Positions 36,419-45,778 of a DNA stretch of 64,000 nucleotides are shown here, one piece after another. Each line of letters opens with the position of its first letter. Within the stretch, counting starts at the first letter, position 1. The stretch is from assembly GCF_963675395.1 (NCBI RefSeq), contig NZ_OY776223.1, positions 2,542,001-2,606,000 of the forward strand, in the 5' to 3' direction. A program made the position numbers and the translations under genes. The notes beneath the pieces are model-generated. The model was not told the DNA's origin. It made no database searches and saw only the letters and a list, made by a program, of their open reading frames with translations. The stretch is from an uncultured Vibrio sp. GTDB lineage: Bacteria; Pseudomonadota; Gammaproteobacteria; Enterobacterales; Vibrionaceae.

Positions 36419-36892
36419 CGTTTTTAGGGCTGAAAATTTTTAGCGCGTCAAAGGTAAGCTGTCTTACCTGACCAACTAGAGAATAGAAACCTGGAAATTT
36501 TGAGATACAAACCGTTTGCGCTCTATTTGGTGCTACAGTTTTGCGATGAATATCTATAATGTAGACATCACAAGGTGGATACAACCTAATCGATGGGTAA
36601 ATGAATTACCCTGAAATATTAGATCTCACCAGCATTTTGCTGGAGAGAGATGATAGTAAAGACACCGCAATCATAGATTGTTGTGCCATAGGCCAAATTG
36701 GTACTGTGCGGTGACAAGGATAGCAATTGGCATAAGACATTTTCGCTGACTATGCCGAGTCTTCAGGGAACCAAGTCCGTTCATAAATAGACTACTGAGT
36801 CACTTTTTACACAATCTCACCTCGTTGATTATAGTTAGAGGTGCGATGTAAGGCTGAGTAGTGAATTTTTTGAATATTGATCGGAGATAGAA
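36419..36892 (+). promoter_or_regulatory. deoC promoter and long structured leader
   Basis: About 470 bp without a gene. GTCA-AAGGTAAG/CTTACCTGAC at 36447-36472 is an imperfect palindrome upstream of a TATAAT (36555-36560). The predicted leader of ~325 nt can fold into: GGGTAA/TTACCC (36595-36611); ATCTC-CCAGCA/TGCTGG-GAGAT (36623-36651); CACCGCA/TGCGGTG closing a multibranch region (36663-36713); GGCATA/TATGCC (36729-36756), which competes with AAGAC/GTCTT (36734-36763); and CACCTC/GAGGTG (36818-36843). It matches no riboswitch class I know. Control by DeoR/CytR is likely in this family, but I could not place operators. Confidence 0.5.
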
Positions 36893-37669
36893 ATGAGCGA
36901 TTTAAAAGCAGCAGCACTACGTGCACTAAAACTTATGGACCTAACTACGCTGAATGATGATGACACTGATGCAAAAGTGATCTCACTATGTCATGACGCG
37001 AAAACAGCAGTAGGCAACACAGCTGCAATCTGTATTTACCCTCGCTTTATTCCTATTGCTAAGAAGACACTTCGTGAGCAAGGTTCGCCAGAAGTTCGCA
37101 TTGCAACAGTAACGAACTTCCCACACGGTAACGACGATATCGAAATCGCAGTTGCTGAAACAAAAGCAGCGGTTGCTTACGGTGCAGACGAAGTCGACGT
37201 GGTTTTCCCATACCGTGCATTGATGGCGGGTGATGAGAAAGTGGGCTTTGAGCTGGTTAAGCAGTGTAAAGAAGCGTGTGGTGACATTCTTCTTAAAGTG
37301 ATCATCGAAACGGGTGAACTAAAAGAAGAAGCACTAATCAAGAAAGCGTCACAAATCTGTATCGAAGCAGGCGCAGACTTTATTAAAACTTCAACAGGTA
37401 AAGTGTCTGTAAACGCAACACCAGAATACGCGCGTATGATGCTTGAAGTGATTCGCGATATGGGTGTAGCAGAAACCGTTGGTTTCAAACCTGCTGGTGG
37501 TGTGCGCACGGCTGAAGACGCAGCAGCTTACCTGGCAATGGCTGACGAAATCCTAGGTGATAACTGGGTTGATGCGCGTCACTACCGTTTCGGTGCGTCA
37601 AGCCTACTAACTAACCTACTGAATACATTAGAAGTAACAGACGAAACAGCAGATCCATCTGCTTATTAA
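36893..37669 (+). CDS. deoC: Deoxyribose-phosphate aldolase
   Basis: A 258-aa class I aldolase splitting 2-deoxyribose-5-phosphate into glyceraldehyde-3-phosphate and acetaldehyde. The Schiff-base lysine lies in [10 protein letters not shown], with [10 protein letters not shown] upstream and [10 protein letters not shown] downstream, all as in E. coli DeoC. CGGAGA precedes the ATG. First gene of deoCABD; its product completes breakdown of the sugar released by DeoA/DeoD and moved by DeoB. Confidence 0.97.
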   Translation: MSDLKAAALRALKLMDLTTLNDDDTDAKVISLCHDAKTAVGNTAAICIYPRFIPIAKKTLREQGSPEVRIATVTNFPHGNDDIEIAVAETKAAVAYGADEVDVVFPYRALMAGDEKVGFELVKQCKEACGDILLKVIIETGELKEEALIKKASQICIEAGADFIKTSTGKVSVNATPEYARMMLEVIRDMGVAETVGFKPAGGVRTAEDAAAYLAMADEILGDNWVDARHYRFGASSLLTNLLNTLEVTDETADPSAY

Positions 37670-37690
37670 TTCTAACTAGAGTCTGTTTGG

Positions 37691-37712
37691 TGGAGCGGTG
37701 TAAACCGTTCCA
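37691..37712 (+). other. Intercistronic hairpin deoC-deoA
   Basis: TGGAGCGGT (37691-37699) pairs with ACCGTTCCA (37704-37712), one G-U pair, with no T-tract. Probably an mRNA stability or processing element rather than a terminator. Confidence 0.6.
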
Positions 37713-37763
37713 CATTACCTCTTTACCTTATAACCATCGCTACTTTTAGCGTGGGAGGCACTA

Positions 37764-39092
37764 ATGTATTTACCGCAAGAAATCATTCGTAAAAAACGCG
37801 ACGGCGAAGTTCTTTCCGCTGACGAAATCAACTTCTTTATTCAAGGGGTAGCAAACAACACCGTATCTGAAGGTCAGATCGCGGCGTTTGCTATGACTAT
37901 TTTCTTTAATGAAATGACCATGGATGAGCGTATTGCCCTAACTTGTGCAATGCGGGATTCAGGCATGGTTATCGACTGGAGCCATATGAACTTTGGCGGT
38001 CCAATTGTCGATAAGCACTCCACTGGTGGTGTTGGCGATGTCACTTCTCTCATGCTTGGCCCTATGGTGGCGGCTTGCGGTGGCTTCGTACCAATGATTT
38101 CCGGTCGTGGCCTTGGTCATACTGGCGGTACGCTAGACAAATTAGAGTCAATCCCAGGCTACAACATCACACCAACCAATGACGTGTTTGGCCAAGTGAC
38201 GAAAGAGGCAGGCGTTGCGATCATCGGTCAAACGGGCGATTTAGCTCCAGCCGATAAGCGTGTTTATGCGACCCGAGATATCACGGCTACCGTTGATAAT
38301 ATCTCGTTAATTACCGCATCCATTCTTTCTAAGAAACTGGCTGCGGGCTTGGAGTCTCTTGTGATGGACGTGAAAGTCGGCTCGGGCGCATTCATGCCAA
38401 CTTACGAGGCATCTGAAGAGTTAGCTAAATCTATCGTAGCGGTAGCCAACGGTGCCGGTACGAAAACAACGGCCATCCTGACTGATATGAATCAGGTCTT
38501 AGCGTCATCTGCGGGCAATGCTGTTGAAGTTCGTGAAGCCGTTCGTTTCTTAACTGGTGAATACCGAAATCCACGTCTACTTGAAGTGACGATGGCTTCA
38601 TGTGCGGAAATGCTCGTGCTTGGCAAGTTAGCAGAAAATACACAAGACGCACGTGCGAAACTGATGGAAGTGCTCGACAACGGTAAAGCGGCAGAATGCT
38701 TCGGTAAGATGGTCGCCGGTCTGGGCGGCCCTGCAGACTTCGTAGAAAACTACGAAAACTACCTAGAAAAAGCAGCGATCATCAAACCTGTATACGCAAC
38801 AGAAACGGGCATCGTTTCAGCAATGGATACTCGTGCGATTGGCATGGCTGTGGTGGCCATGGGCGGTGGTCGCCGCGTTGCAACTGATGAAATCGACTAC
38901 GCGGTTGGTTTTGATGAGTTCATCCGTTTGGGTGAGGTCGCTGATAGTGATAAGCCTCTGGCTGTTATCCACGCTCGTACAGAAGAGCAGTGGGAAGAAG
39001 CGGCAAAAGCACTACGCAGTGCCATCAAAGTAGGTGGTGAATACACACCAACCCCAGAGGTTTACCGTCAGATTCGTGCAGAAGATATCTAG
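37764..39092 (+). CDS. deoA: Thymidine phosphorylase
   Basis: A 442-aa enzyme cleaving thymidine or deoxyuridine with phosphate to give base and deoxyribose-1-phosphate. The phosphate-binding KHSTGGVGD motif (~83-91) and the active-site region [20 protein letters not shown] (~113-132) are complete. GGGAGG is well placed before the ATG. The deoA-deoB spacer of 83 bp contains a second hairpin. Confidence 0.97.
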   Translation: MYLPQEIIRKKRDGEVLSADEINFFIQGVANNTVSEGQIAAFAMTIFFNEMTMDERIALTCAMRDSGMVIDWSHMNFGGPIVDKHSTGGVGDVTSLMLGPMVAACGGFVPMISGRGLGHTGGTLDKLESIPGYNITPTNDVFGQVTKEAGVAIIGQTGDLAPADKRVYATRDITATVDNISLITASILSKKLAAGLESLVMDVKVGSGAFMPTYEASEELAKSIVAVANGAGTKTTAILTDMNQVLASSAGNAVEVREAVRFLTGEYRNPRLLEVTMASCAEMLVLGKLAENTQDARAKLMEVLDNGKAAECFGKMVAGLGGPADFVENYENYLEKAAIIKPVYATETGIVSAMDTRAIGMAVVAMGGGRRVATDEIDYAVGFDEFIRLGEVADSDKPLAVIHARTEEQWEEAAKALRSAIKVGGEYTPTPEVYRQIRAEDI

Positions 39093-39127
39093 GTCACCAG
39101 ACCCTAACTGATTAAGTAATTACATAA

Positions 39128-39162
39128 GGCCTGCTCAACCATAATAATTCGCGGAGTGGGCC
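39128..39162 (+). other. Intercistronic hairpin deoA-deoB
   Basis: GGCCTGCTC (39128-39136) pairs with GAGTGGGCC (39154-39162), including G-U pairs, over a 17-nt loop. No T-run. The deoB ribosome site AAAGGAA lies directly downstream. Confidence 0.55.
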
Positions 39163-39175
39163 AAAGGAACGAGCA

Positions 39176-40396
39176 ATGAAAAGAGCATTTATTTTAGTAC
39201 TAGACTCATTTGGTATCGGTGAAACGGCTGATGCTAAAGACTTTGGTGATGTAGGTTCAGACACTCTAGGTCATATTGCGGACCAGTGTGAACAAGGCTT
39301 AGCTGATAACGACAAACGTCAAGGCGCACTTCGTCTTCCAAACCTATCTAAACTTGGTTTGGCGATGGCACATAAAGAATCAACAGGTCGCTTTGCCCCT
39401 GGTCTAGACGCAGATGCAGAAATCATCGGTGCTTACGGTCACGCTGCTGAGCTTTCTTCTGGTAAAGATACTCCGTCTGGTCACTGGGAAATTGCTGGTG
39501 TACCCGTTCTGTTTGACTGGGGTTACTTTACGGACAAAACCAACAGCTTCCCTGAAGAGCTGACGAATCGTATCCTTGAGCGCGCAGGCTTAGATGGTTA
39601 TTTGGGTAACTGTCACGCTTCAGGTACGCAGGTTCTTGACGACCTAGGCGAAGAGCACATGAAGACCGGTCTGCCAATCTTCTACACATCTGCAGACTCG
39701 GTATTCCAAATCGCATGTCACGAAGAGACATTCGGCTTGGATCGTCTATTAGATCTTTGCCAGATCGCTCGTGAAGAGCTAGAAGATTACAACATTGGCC
39801 GTGTTATTGCGCGTCCATTCATTGGCCCGGGCAAAGGTCAGTTTGAACGTACTGGTAACCGCCGTGACTTATCCGTTGAGCCGCCGTCAGCCACCGTTCT
39901 ACAAAAATTGGTAGAAGAGAAGCAAGGTAATGTTGTTTCTATCGGTAAGATTGCCGATATCTACGCAAACTGCGGTATCACTAAGAAAGTGAAAGCAACA
40001 GGTATCCCAGCACTGTTCGAAGCCACGCTAGAGCAGATCAAACAAGCGGGTGATAACACCATCGTATTCACGAACTTTGTTGATTTCGATTCAGCTTATG
40101 GCCACCGTCGTGATGTGGCGGGTTACGCTGCGGCCCTTGAGTACTTTGATGGTCGCATTAACGAAGTGCTAGAGCTAATGGATGAAGACGACGTGCTAAT
40201 CCTAACCGCGGACCACGGTTGTGACCCGACATGGCCAGGTACAGACCATACTCGTGAGCACATCCCAGTATTGGTTTACGGTCAAAAAGTGCCTGCTGGC
40301 TCTCTTGGCCGCCGCGAAACGTTCGCAGATATCGGCCAAACGTTGGCGAGCTACTTCGGTACTTCACCAATGGAATACGGTAAGAACTTCCTGTAA
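39176..40396 (+). CDS. deoB: Phosphopentomutase
   Basis: A 406-aa alkaline-phosphatase-superfamily enzyme converting (deoxy)ribose-1-phosphate to the 5-phosphate. The N-terminal metal-binding [12 protein letters not shown], the phosphothreonine loop [12 protein letters not shown] (~92-103) and C-terminal [20 protein letters not shown] are intact. AAAGGAACG precedes the ATG. It links both phosphorylases of the operon to DeoC. Confidence 0.97.
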   Translation: MKRAFILVLDSFGIGETADAKDFGDVGSDTLGHIADQCEQGLADNDKRQGALRLPNLSKLGLAMAHKESTGRFAPGLDADAEIIGAYGHAAELSSGKDTPSGHWEIAGVPVLFDWGYFTDKTNSFPEELTNRILERAGLDGYLGNCHASGTQVLDDLGEEHMKTGLPIFYTSADSVFQIACHEETFGLDRLLDLCQIAREELEDYNIGRVIARPFIGPGKGQFERTGNRRDLSVEPPSATVLQKLVEEKQGNVVSIGKIADIYANCGITKKVKATGIPALFEATLEQIKQAGDNTIVFTNFVDFDSAYGHRRDVAGYAAALEYFDGRINEVLELMDEDDVLILTADHGCDPTWPGTDHTREHIPVLVYGQKVPAGSLGRRETFADIGQTLASYFGTSPMEYGKNFL

Positions 40397-40411
40397 TCGG
40401 GATACTAAGAA

Positions 40412-40436
40412 CTGGGAGCGTAATGCTCCTGGTTTT
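40412..40436 (+). other. Hairpin after deoB, possible partial terminator
   Basis: CTGGGAGC (40412-40419) pairs with GCTCCTGG (40425-40432), followed by four T residues. A further perfect GCAGTA/TACTGC hairpin is at 40443-40460. The T-run is too short for a strong terminator; reduced read-through into deoD is possible. Confidence 0.5.
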
Positions 40437-40534
40437 AGGTTTGCAGTATACAAGTACTGCTTGTCGTAAATGAGAATACTCTGGCTGACAGCGCCTTAAG
40501 CGCGGAGCGCTAGAGAAAGGCTAAGGAAAAGAAA

Positions 40535-41254
40535 ATGGCAACTCCACATATTAATGCTGAAATGGGTGCATTTGCAGACGTTGTTCTAATGCCAGGTGAC
40601 CCGTTACGTGCAAAATACATTGCAGAAACCTTTCTTGAAGATGTCGTTCAAGTGTGTGACGTTCGTAATATGTTTGGCTACACAGGCACATACAAAGGCC
40701 GTAAGATCTCTGTGATGGGCCACGGTATGGGTATCCCATCATGTTCGATCTACGCGACTGAACTAATCAAAGACTTCGGTGTGAAAAAGATCATCCGTGT
40801 TGGCAGCTGTGGTGCTGTGAATGAAGGCATCAAAGTACGTGATGTTGTGATCGGCATGGGGGCGTGTACGGATTCAAAAGTAAACCGCATCCGCTTTAAA
40901 GGCCATGACTTCGCTGCAATTGCAGACTACAAAATGGTTCGTGCCGCAGAAGATGCAGCAAAAGCACGCGGCATCGATGTGAAAGTCGGTAACTTATTCT
41001 CAGCGGAGCTCTTTTACACGCCAGATCCAGAAATGTTCGACGTAATGGACAAGTACGGCATTGTTGGTGTTGAGATGGAAGCGGCTGGCATTTACGGCGT
41101 GGCAGCAGAGTATGGCGCAAAAGCACTAACGATTTGCACAGTTTCTGACCACATTAAAACCGGCGAACAAACCACATCAGACGAACGTCAAACCACGTTC
41201 AACGACATGATGCTGATTGCACTAGACTCTGTATTGCTTGGTGACAAAGAGTAA
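40535..41254 (+). CDS. deoD: Purine nucleoside phosphorylase (hexameric, DeoD type)
   Basis: A 239-aa enzyme phosphorolysing purine (deoxy)nucleosides. It has [12 protein letters not shown] (~22), [28 protein letters not shown] and the catalytic Asp in TVSDHI, as in E. coli DeoD. The gap to deoB is 138 bp and contains hairpins plus AAGGAAAAG before the ATG, so an extra internal promoter is possible. Last gene of the deo operon. Confidence 0.97.
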   Translation: MATPHINAEMGAFADVVLMPGDPLRAKYIAETFLEDVVQVCDVRNMFGYTGTYKGRKISVMGHGMGIPSCSIYATELIKDFGVKKIIRVGSCGAVNEGIKVRDVVIGMGACTDSKVNRIRFKGHDFAAIADYKMVRAAEDAAKARGIDVKVGNLFSAELFYTPDPEMFDVMDKYGIVGVEMEAAGIYGVAAEYGAKALTICTVSDHIKTGEQTTSDERQTTFNDMMLIALDSVLLGDKE

Positions 41255-41282
41255 GCTCTCGTTCACAGTTAAGTATGCAAAT

Positions 41283-41312
41283 AAACAGCCCGCACCATGT
41301 GGGCTGTTTTTA
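41283..41312. terminator. Terminator after deoD (convergent with ytjB)
   Basis: AAACAGCCCGCA (41283-41294) pairs with TGTGGGCTGTTT (41298-41309), one G-U pair, over CCA, with a T-run. It lies between the convergent deoD and ytjB genes. Confidence 0.9.
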
Positions 41313-41336
41313 TATTCAGTTCTGACTACCGATGAG

Positions 41337-41942
41337 TTATTTGGTTAACAGGAGGTTTTCTGCCTTCTTTCTACGAATTGGTTGCCTGCGCAAAATCATA
41401 ATGAACAGCACGCCACACACAAAACTCATCAGAACCATCATGTACATATAGCGATCACTTTTACGATAGTGATGGTCAGAAATCGCGGTGACGCGACCGG
41501 TTTCAAACGTAACTCGCACAAAGCCGACAACAGAACCGTCAGCAATGACAGGTTCAACCAGTTGCTGGCGGCCAATTGAGGCAGTTGCTAATGGGGTATC
41601 TAAACCCAGTACTTCTCGTACTGATAACGCATCTTCACTGGAAGCCAGACGTACGCCTCGTGCATCATAAATGGTCGCATCGAACACCAGTCGATCTTGT
41701 GCGAGCTGATTAGACAACTGCAGTAACCGCTCCTGATCATTGTTCATAATCATTTCACTGGCAGACAAAGATGCCTGTGAGATCAAAACCTTGGTGAGTG
41801 TCTCAAGCTGATGCGCTTGAATTTTCTCGTTACCCTTACTGATTACCACACTGTTTTTTATCGTGAAAAATAACATCACACACAGTAGTATTAGCGCCAG
41901 AATTCGCAGGGCATTCCTTACTGAAAACAAGGATTCACTCAT
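41337..41942 (-). CDS. ytjB: YtjB/Smp-like inner-membrane protein
   Basis: A 201-aa protein with an N-terminal transmembrane helix (~10-30), a periplasmic region of ~125 residues resembling a small sensor domain (FDATIYDARGVRLASS), a second helix (~162-182) and a basic cytoplasmic tail (RRQPIRRKKAE). E. coli ytjB (smp) is likewise divergent from serB, which supports the name. No enzymatic motif is seen and its function is not established. Confidence 0.8.
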   Translation of the reverse strand: MSESLFSVRNALRILALILLCVMLFFTIKNSVVISKGNEKIQAHQLETLTKVLISQASLSASEMIMNNDQERLLQLSNQLAQDRLVFDATIYDARGVRLASSEDALSVREVLGLDTPLATASIGRQQLVEPVIADGSVVGFVRVTFETGRVTAISDHHYRKSDRYMYMMVLMSFVCGVLFIMILRRQPIRRKKAENLLLTK

Positions 41943-42033
41943 GCTCTTTACTCATCCATTTAAAATAAAACAAAGACTTGCCTTTTTAGTTTGTTGAGGT
42001 AACGTTTTAGCAAAGTCATCAAGGATTATATAC

Positions 42034-43014
42034 ATGGACGCGTCAAAAAGCTTGCCTATAAGAAAACATACGACACTTTTAAAGCGATTGCCCGAAACTC
42101 GCTTTGCCTCACAATTGGATAGAGCCAAAGCAAACTGGATTGTTTTTTCTACTTACCTTTCCCCGCGTCATTTTGAAGACATTGACTTTTTTACTGGTTT
42201 TTACAACCCGGTCTTAGAAACATGGAAAGTGGGTCAGTACGAAGTTGCATTGATGTCAGGCGAACTTACGCCTCAGCACGAAACTATTTTAAAAAGCCTT
42301 AACATAGATTATGCGTCGCTAAATGAAGTACCTGACTTGTCAACCACAGGGCTTATTGTGTTTGATATGGACTCGACAGCCATTCAAATTGAATGTATTG
42401 ATGAGATTGCGAAGTTAGCGGGTGTTGGTGATGAAGTCGCTGAAGTTACGGAACGTGCGATGCAAGGCGAGTTGGATTTTGAACAGAGCCTTCGTCAACG
42501 AGTTGGCAAACTAAAAGGTGCTGACGAATCTATCCTTGAACAAGTACGCTCGCAGCTGCCATTCATGCAAGATTTTGAAGCACTGATTGCGACAATGAAA
42601 GCATTAGGATGGAAAACCGCGATTGCTTCTGGTGGTTTCGACTACTTCTCTGACTACATCAAAGAAAAGGTCGGTTTAGATTTCGCTCGCTCAAACAAGC
42701 TGGAAATCATCAACGGAAAACTCACTGGTAAAGTGCTTGGTGACGTCGTAAACGCGCAAGTGAAATCAGATATCTTGGTTGAATTAGCGGATGAGTACGA
42801 AATTGAGCAGCACAATACGGTTGCGGTAGGTGACGGCGCAAATGACTTGGTGATGATGTCTGCTGCTGGTTTAGGTATCGCCTACCATGCAAAACCTAAA
42901 GTAGAGGCGCAGGCCCAATCCGCAGTTCGTTACTCTGGATTAGGTGGTGTGCTGTGTATCTTGTCAGGGGCACTGGTTAAACAACAGAAAATTAGCTGGA
43001 AGTCGAAACCATAG
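42034..43014 (+). CDS. serB: Phosphoserine phosphatase
   Basis: A 326-aa HAD-superfamily enzyme catalysing the last step of serine synthesis. The nucleophile motif is FDMDSTAIQIECIDEIAKLAG (DxDST), followed by ASGGFDYF, and VAVGDGANDLVMM at the third HAD motif. About 100 residues precede the catalytic domain, as in E. coli SerB. It is divergent from ytjB. A repeat copy and a terminator follow. Confidence 0.96.
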   Translation: MDASKSLPIRKHTTLLKRLPETRFASQLDRAKANWIVFSTYLSPRHFEDIDFFTGFYNPVLETWKVGQYEVALMSGELTPQHETILKSLNIDYASLNEVPDLSTTGLIVFDMDSTAIQIECIDEIAKLAGVGDEVAEVTERAMQGELDFEQSLRQRVGKLKGADESILEQVRSQLPFMQDFEALIATMKALGWKTAIASGGFDYFSDYIKEKVGLDFARSNKLEIINGKLTGKVLGDVVNAQVKSDILVELADEYEIEQHNTVAVGDGANDLVMMSAAGLGIAYHAKPKVEAQAQSAVRYSGLGGVLCILSGALVKQQKISWKSKP

Positions 43015-43125
43015 AAATTCATCAAGATTGAACTGTGGCCGTCATTTTTAACACAGCTTCACTTAACACAGCTTCAAAGGGCAAGTGCCGTTCGTTTAGC
43101 TGCTAACGGCATGTTTAAGCCTCCA

Positions 43126-43258
43126 GTCATCCTGAACAACGACGAAGGAGTGTGATTCAGGATCTAATTTCCGTGCACGTTATGGCAGAAATTATTTCAT
43201 TAACTGCTTAGCGCGCTGATATTAGATTCCTAGTCTCGCTAGAGCTCGCTGGAATGAC
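43126..43258 (+). repeat. 133-bp palindromic intergenic repeat, copy C
   Basis: Begins GTCATCCTGAAC and ends GCTCGCTGGAATGAC, in the same orientation as copy B. Outer arms match copies A and B almost base for base, while the middle ~45 bp differ. ATCCTGAA/TTCAGGAT and ATTCC/GGAAT form terminal hairpins. It lies between convergent serB and the PilZ gene, just upstream of their shared terminator. Confidence 0.85.
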
Positions 43259-43281
43259 ACGGATAAATTCGTTAAGCTATT

Positions 43282-43309
43282 AACACCGCCGAACAAGGCG
43301 GTGTTTTTT
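43282..43309 (+). terminator. Terminator after serB
   Basis: AACACCGCC (43282-43290) and GGCGGTGTT (43297-43305) form a perfect 9-bp stem with a 6-nt loop and T-run. It touches the stop codon of the convergent PilZ gene. Confidence 0.88.
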
Positions 43310-45656
43310 ATTCGGTGAGTTCTAACCTAACGAGTACTTCTTCCGTGATATCTTCAAACTCACTGTACCCGATAAGCGAAGTGAGCTCCTTTTCTAGTTT
43401 ACTTGCCTGATGGACACTAAACTGGGTTAACTCGCCTAAATCTCTTTGCAATAGAGAGGTCATTGGCTCAAAAATGGGCGCGGTAGAGAGGCGAAGGACA
43501 TAGAAATCGCCCATCATGCGCGCTTTTTTTATAAACTGAATTCGTTCTTTTAGGTTGCTAAAATCCTGATGTAGCTTGGATTCAATACCGGTAACCTTGT
43601 TACCAATTTTTGATACGCTGAGATAAATGTCCTCGTGTTGCTCCTGCGCGCCTTCTACACGCTTGATTAGGTCTGCGATCAGAGTACTCGTGCGGCCTTT
43701 AAATATGGGCTCCAGTGAAAGCTTTTGGCTATGGCCTATCTGAGCGAAGATCTCAACATGTTTGGGCAAGGGTCGGTTTACACCAATAACCGGTGTGTTA
43801 AATGAGCCAGTTGAAGTTTTACTAATGAAAATAGGGGAACTTAAACTTCTGGAAAGCAGAACACTATGCAATCTCTCCAGTAGCTTATGGCTTGGCAGCA
43901 CATCTTCCTGTTGAACCAACTTGTTTTTATTATGTTCGATGACTTTATTGAGAAAAGCGATAACTCGACGTGCTGTGCTGTTTTGACCAATAACCAATTG
44001 AACCTTATGGCCATCTGGGCTGACTCGTACGACTCGGTAAGGTACGGCGGATAACGGCAAGTTACTATCGTACAACTGTAACTCATGAAAGTTAATGGTG
44101 ACCTCCTGCCCAGCACGTAAAGTGGCAGGGTTTTCTAGTTGAATTCCAAGTCCTCGCTTCGAAATGTCTACGCTGTATCCCGAGCTATTTAACTGCCCCG
44201 ACATTAACGCTAATGGCGTTTTAAATCGATATCGAGGCTCTTTGCGTCGAGATTGAGCATCAAAATAAATGCCTTTTGGGTTACCAGTTATTCGTCGTGG
44301 GTGCCGAAACGCATTTAAGGTGTTTGAAGGTATACGAGGCTTTTCGCTTAACAGGTAGTCTTGTCCCGATTTCTCATCCGAGATTTCTTGTAAAATCCCC
44401 ACGTGAGTGAGTAAATGCGATGTTTCTGCTAACTCTGATGAAAAAGAGGCGAGCTCTTCTTTTTCCTGTTCCGACAGCTCAAAGAGAGATACTCGAAATA
44501 CGCGCCAGCTTGTTCGTTTTGCCCCTAAATGCCAGAATAGTTGGCGCTGCTCTCTGGTTGCTTCAGGTCTTAGCATCGAATAGAAATAGGTTTTGTTGTC
44601 GTGCTCGTGCGTAAATGAATAGAGAACGTTAGTTGTGCCTTTTACTCCCGGTGTAATCAGTGATGTCATTCTTTCTTCATGGAACAGGGTGCCAAAGACT
44701 TGTTGACTGCGTTCATCATGCCAGTATTGCCATAGTTTTTGGTTGTTCGGTGTCAGCATAGCGAGTTTTAGTTCACTGCCTTGAAAGAACAGCGGCAAGT
44801 TGCTGGTGTGCTTCAAAGCGAGATGCTCATAACCGCGAGTACGAGCCCGAATAATTTTATCCTGATTGTCATGACGTGTACGTTTCGCGTCACTGTTTAG
44901 CACTTCATCAATCACTCTGTCGATAACATTGGTTTCGGTGAGCAGAGTGGTTCTCAGATATAGAATTGCATCATTTTCGTAGCAATCTTCGACTGCCAAA
45001 ATCCGATAAGTCAGGGGCTTTTCAATGCCGGCTAATTGTGATTGACTGGCAAAATCAGTAAAAGTAACTTCAATGATTTCGCCAAGGTTGTATTTAAATG
45101 CGCTGGGTACTTTGAACTTTGCACCAGAGCAGGATAAATCGATACTTAAGCCGTGGAGAAGTTGGCTTTTTGAGCGGTGTATCTCAACTTGCGATTGGAC
45201 TTTTAAACGCTTTTCCTGGCGCTTTAAATTAAAGCCTAATTGAACAGGCGCGGCCAAAAATGGGCTTTTATTCTCTGATAGGGATGAATGATTTTCTTCG
45301 GCTACGTGCTTGCCCATTACTCGAAAATTGTTTCGGGTGCTAATAAGCGTTTCCCAGACGCCTTCGGTATAGCCGCCATACTTTCTGATGCTTTTGTGAT
45401 AGGCATTAAATGCAACATCATCTAACCAGTGTGGAATACCATCGAAAATGTACTTTCTGCATTCCCCGTTTACACGACCACGCAGATCAATGCTTTTTTT
45501 GCATGGTGCCATCAACCGGTTTAATTCTATCTTGACCAGAATTTTGGCCGAAGGCGGCGCTTCCTCGGTCAGTTGGCCAAGGACAATATCAAAGTCTACA
45601 GAACCATAGACTGGGATGAGCCGTTCCGCGAGCGAGAGAATTTCAGATTGCAGCAT
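43308..45656 (-). CDS. plzC: PilZ-domain protein with two PilZ modules (PlzC-like)
   Basis: A 782-aa protein with no signal peptide or membrane helix. Two regions carry the c-di-GMP-binding PilZ signature: RQEKR plus DLSCSG (near residues 144-175) and RKEPR plus DISKRG (near residues 467-495). Both have the RxxxR and DxSxxG elements. The remainder is not recognisable to me. Size and position before radA agree with V. cholerae PlzC (VC2344, from memory). It is divergent from radA, and the EAL protein at 27518 could tune the c-di-GMP it senses. Confidence 0.8.
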   Translation of the reverse strand: MLQSEILSLAERLIPVYGSVDFDIVLGQLTEEAPPSAKILVKIELNRLMAPCKKSIDLRGRVNGECRKYIFDGIPHWLDDVAFNAYHKSIRKYGGYTEGVWETLISTRNNFRVMGKHVAEENHSSLSENKSPFLAAPVQLGFNLKRQEKRLKVQSQVEIHRSKSQLLHGLSIDLSCSGAKFKVPSAFKYNLGEIIEVTFTDFASQSQLAGIEKPLTYRILAVEDCYENDAILYLRTTLLTETNVIDRVIDEVLNSDAKRTRHDNQDKIIRARTRGYEHLALKHTSNLPLFFQGSELKLAMLTPNNQKLWQYWHDERSQQVFGTLFHEERMTSLITPGVKGTTNVLYSFTHEHDNKTYFYSMLRPEATREQRQLFWHLGAKRTSWRVFRVSLFELSEQEKEELASFSSELAETSHLLTHVGILQEISDEKSGQDYLLSEKPRIPSNTLNAFRHPRRITGNPKGIYFDAQSRRKEPRYRFKTPLALMSGQLNSSGYSVDISKRGLGIQLENPATLRAGQEVTINFHELQLYDSNLPLSAVPYRVVRVSPDGHKVQLVIGQNSTARRVIAFLNKVIEHNKNKLVQQEDVLPSHKLLERLHSVLLSRSLSSPIFISKTSTGSFNTPVIGVNRPLPKHVEIFAQIGHSQKLSLEPIFKGRTSTLIADLIKRVEGAQEQHEDIYLSVSKIGNKVTGIESKLHQDFSNLKERIQFIKKARMMGDFYVLRLSTAPIFEPMTSLLQRDLGELTQFSVHQASKLEKELTSLIGYSEFEDITEEVLVRLELTE

Positions 45657-45778
45657 TATTTCTGTTAAAGTATGTCGTTATTTGAATTATATCGGCTAAG
45701 CACAGTAAAACTTGAGTATATCCATATCAGGTATGAGTTGGCAGTGGTTGAGCACATTTGTTGAAAAATTGAGGCATC

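Noticed and set aside
36663..36713. Multibranch element in the deoC leader interpreted as a purine riboswitch
   Set aside because: The purine aptamer's conserved junction and loop-loop kissing sequences are absent.
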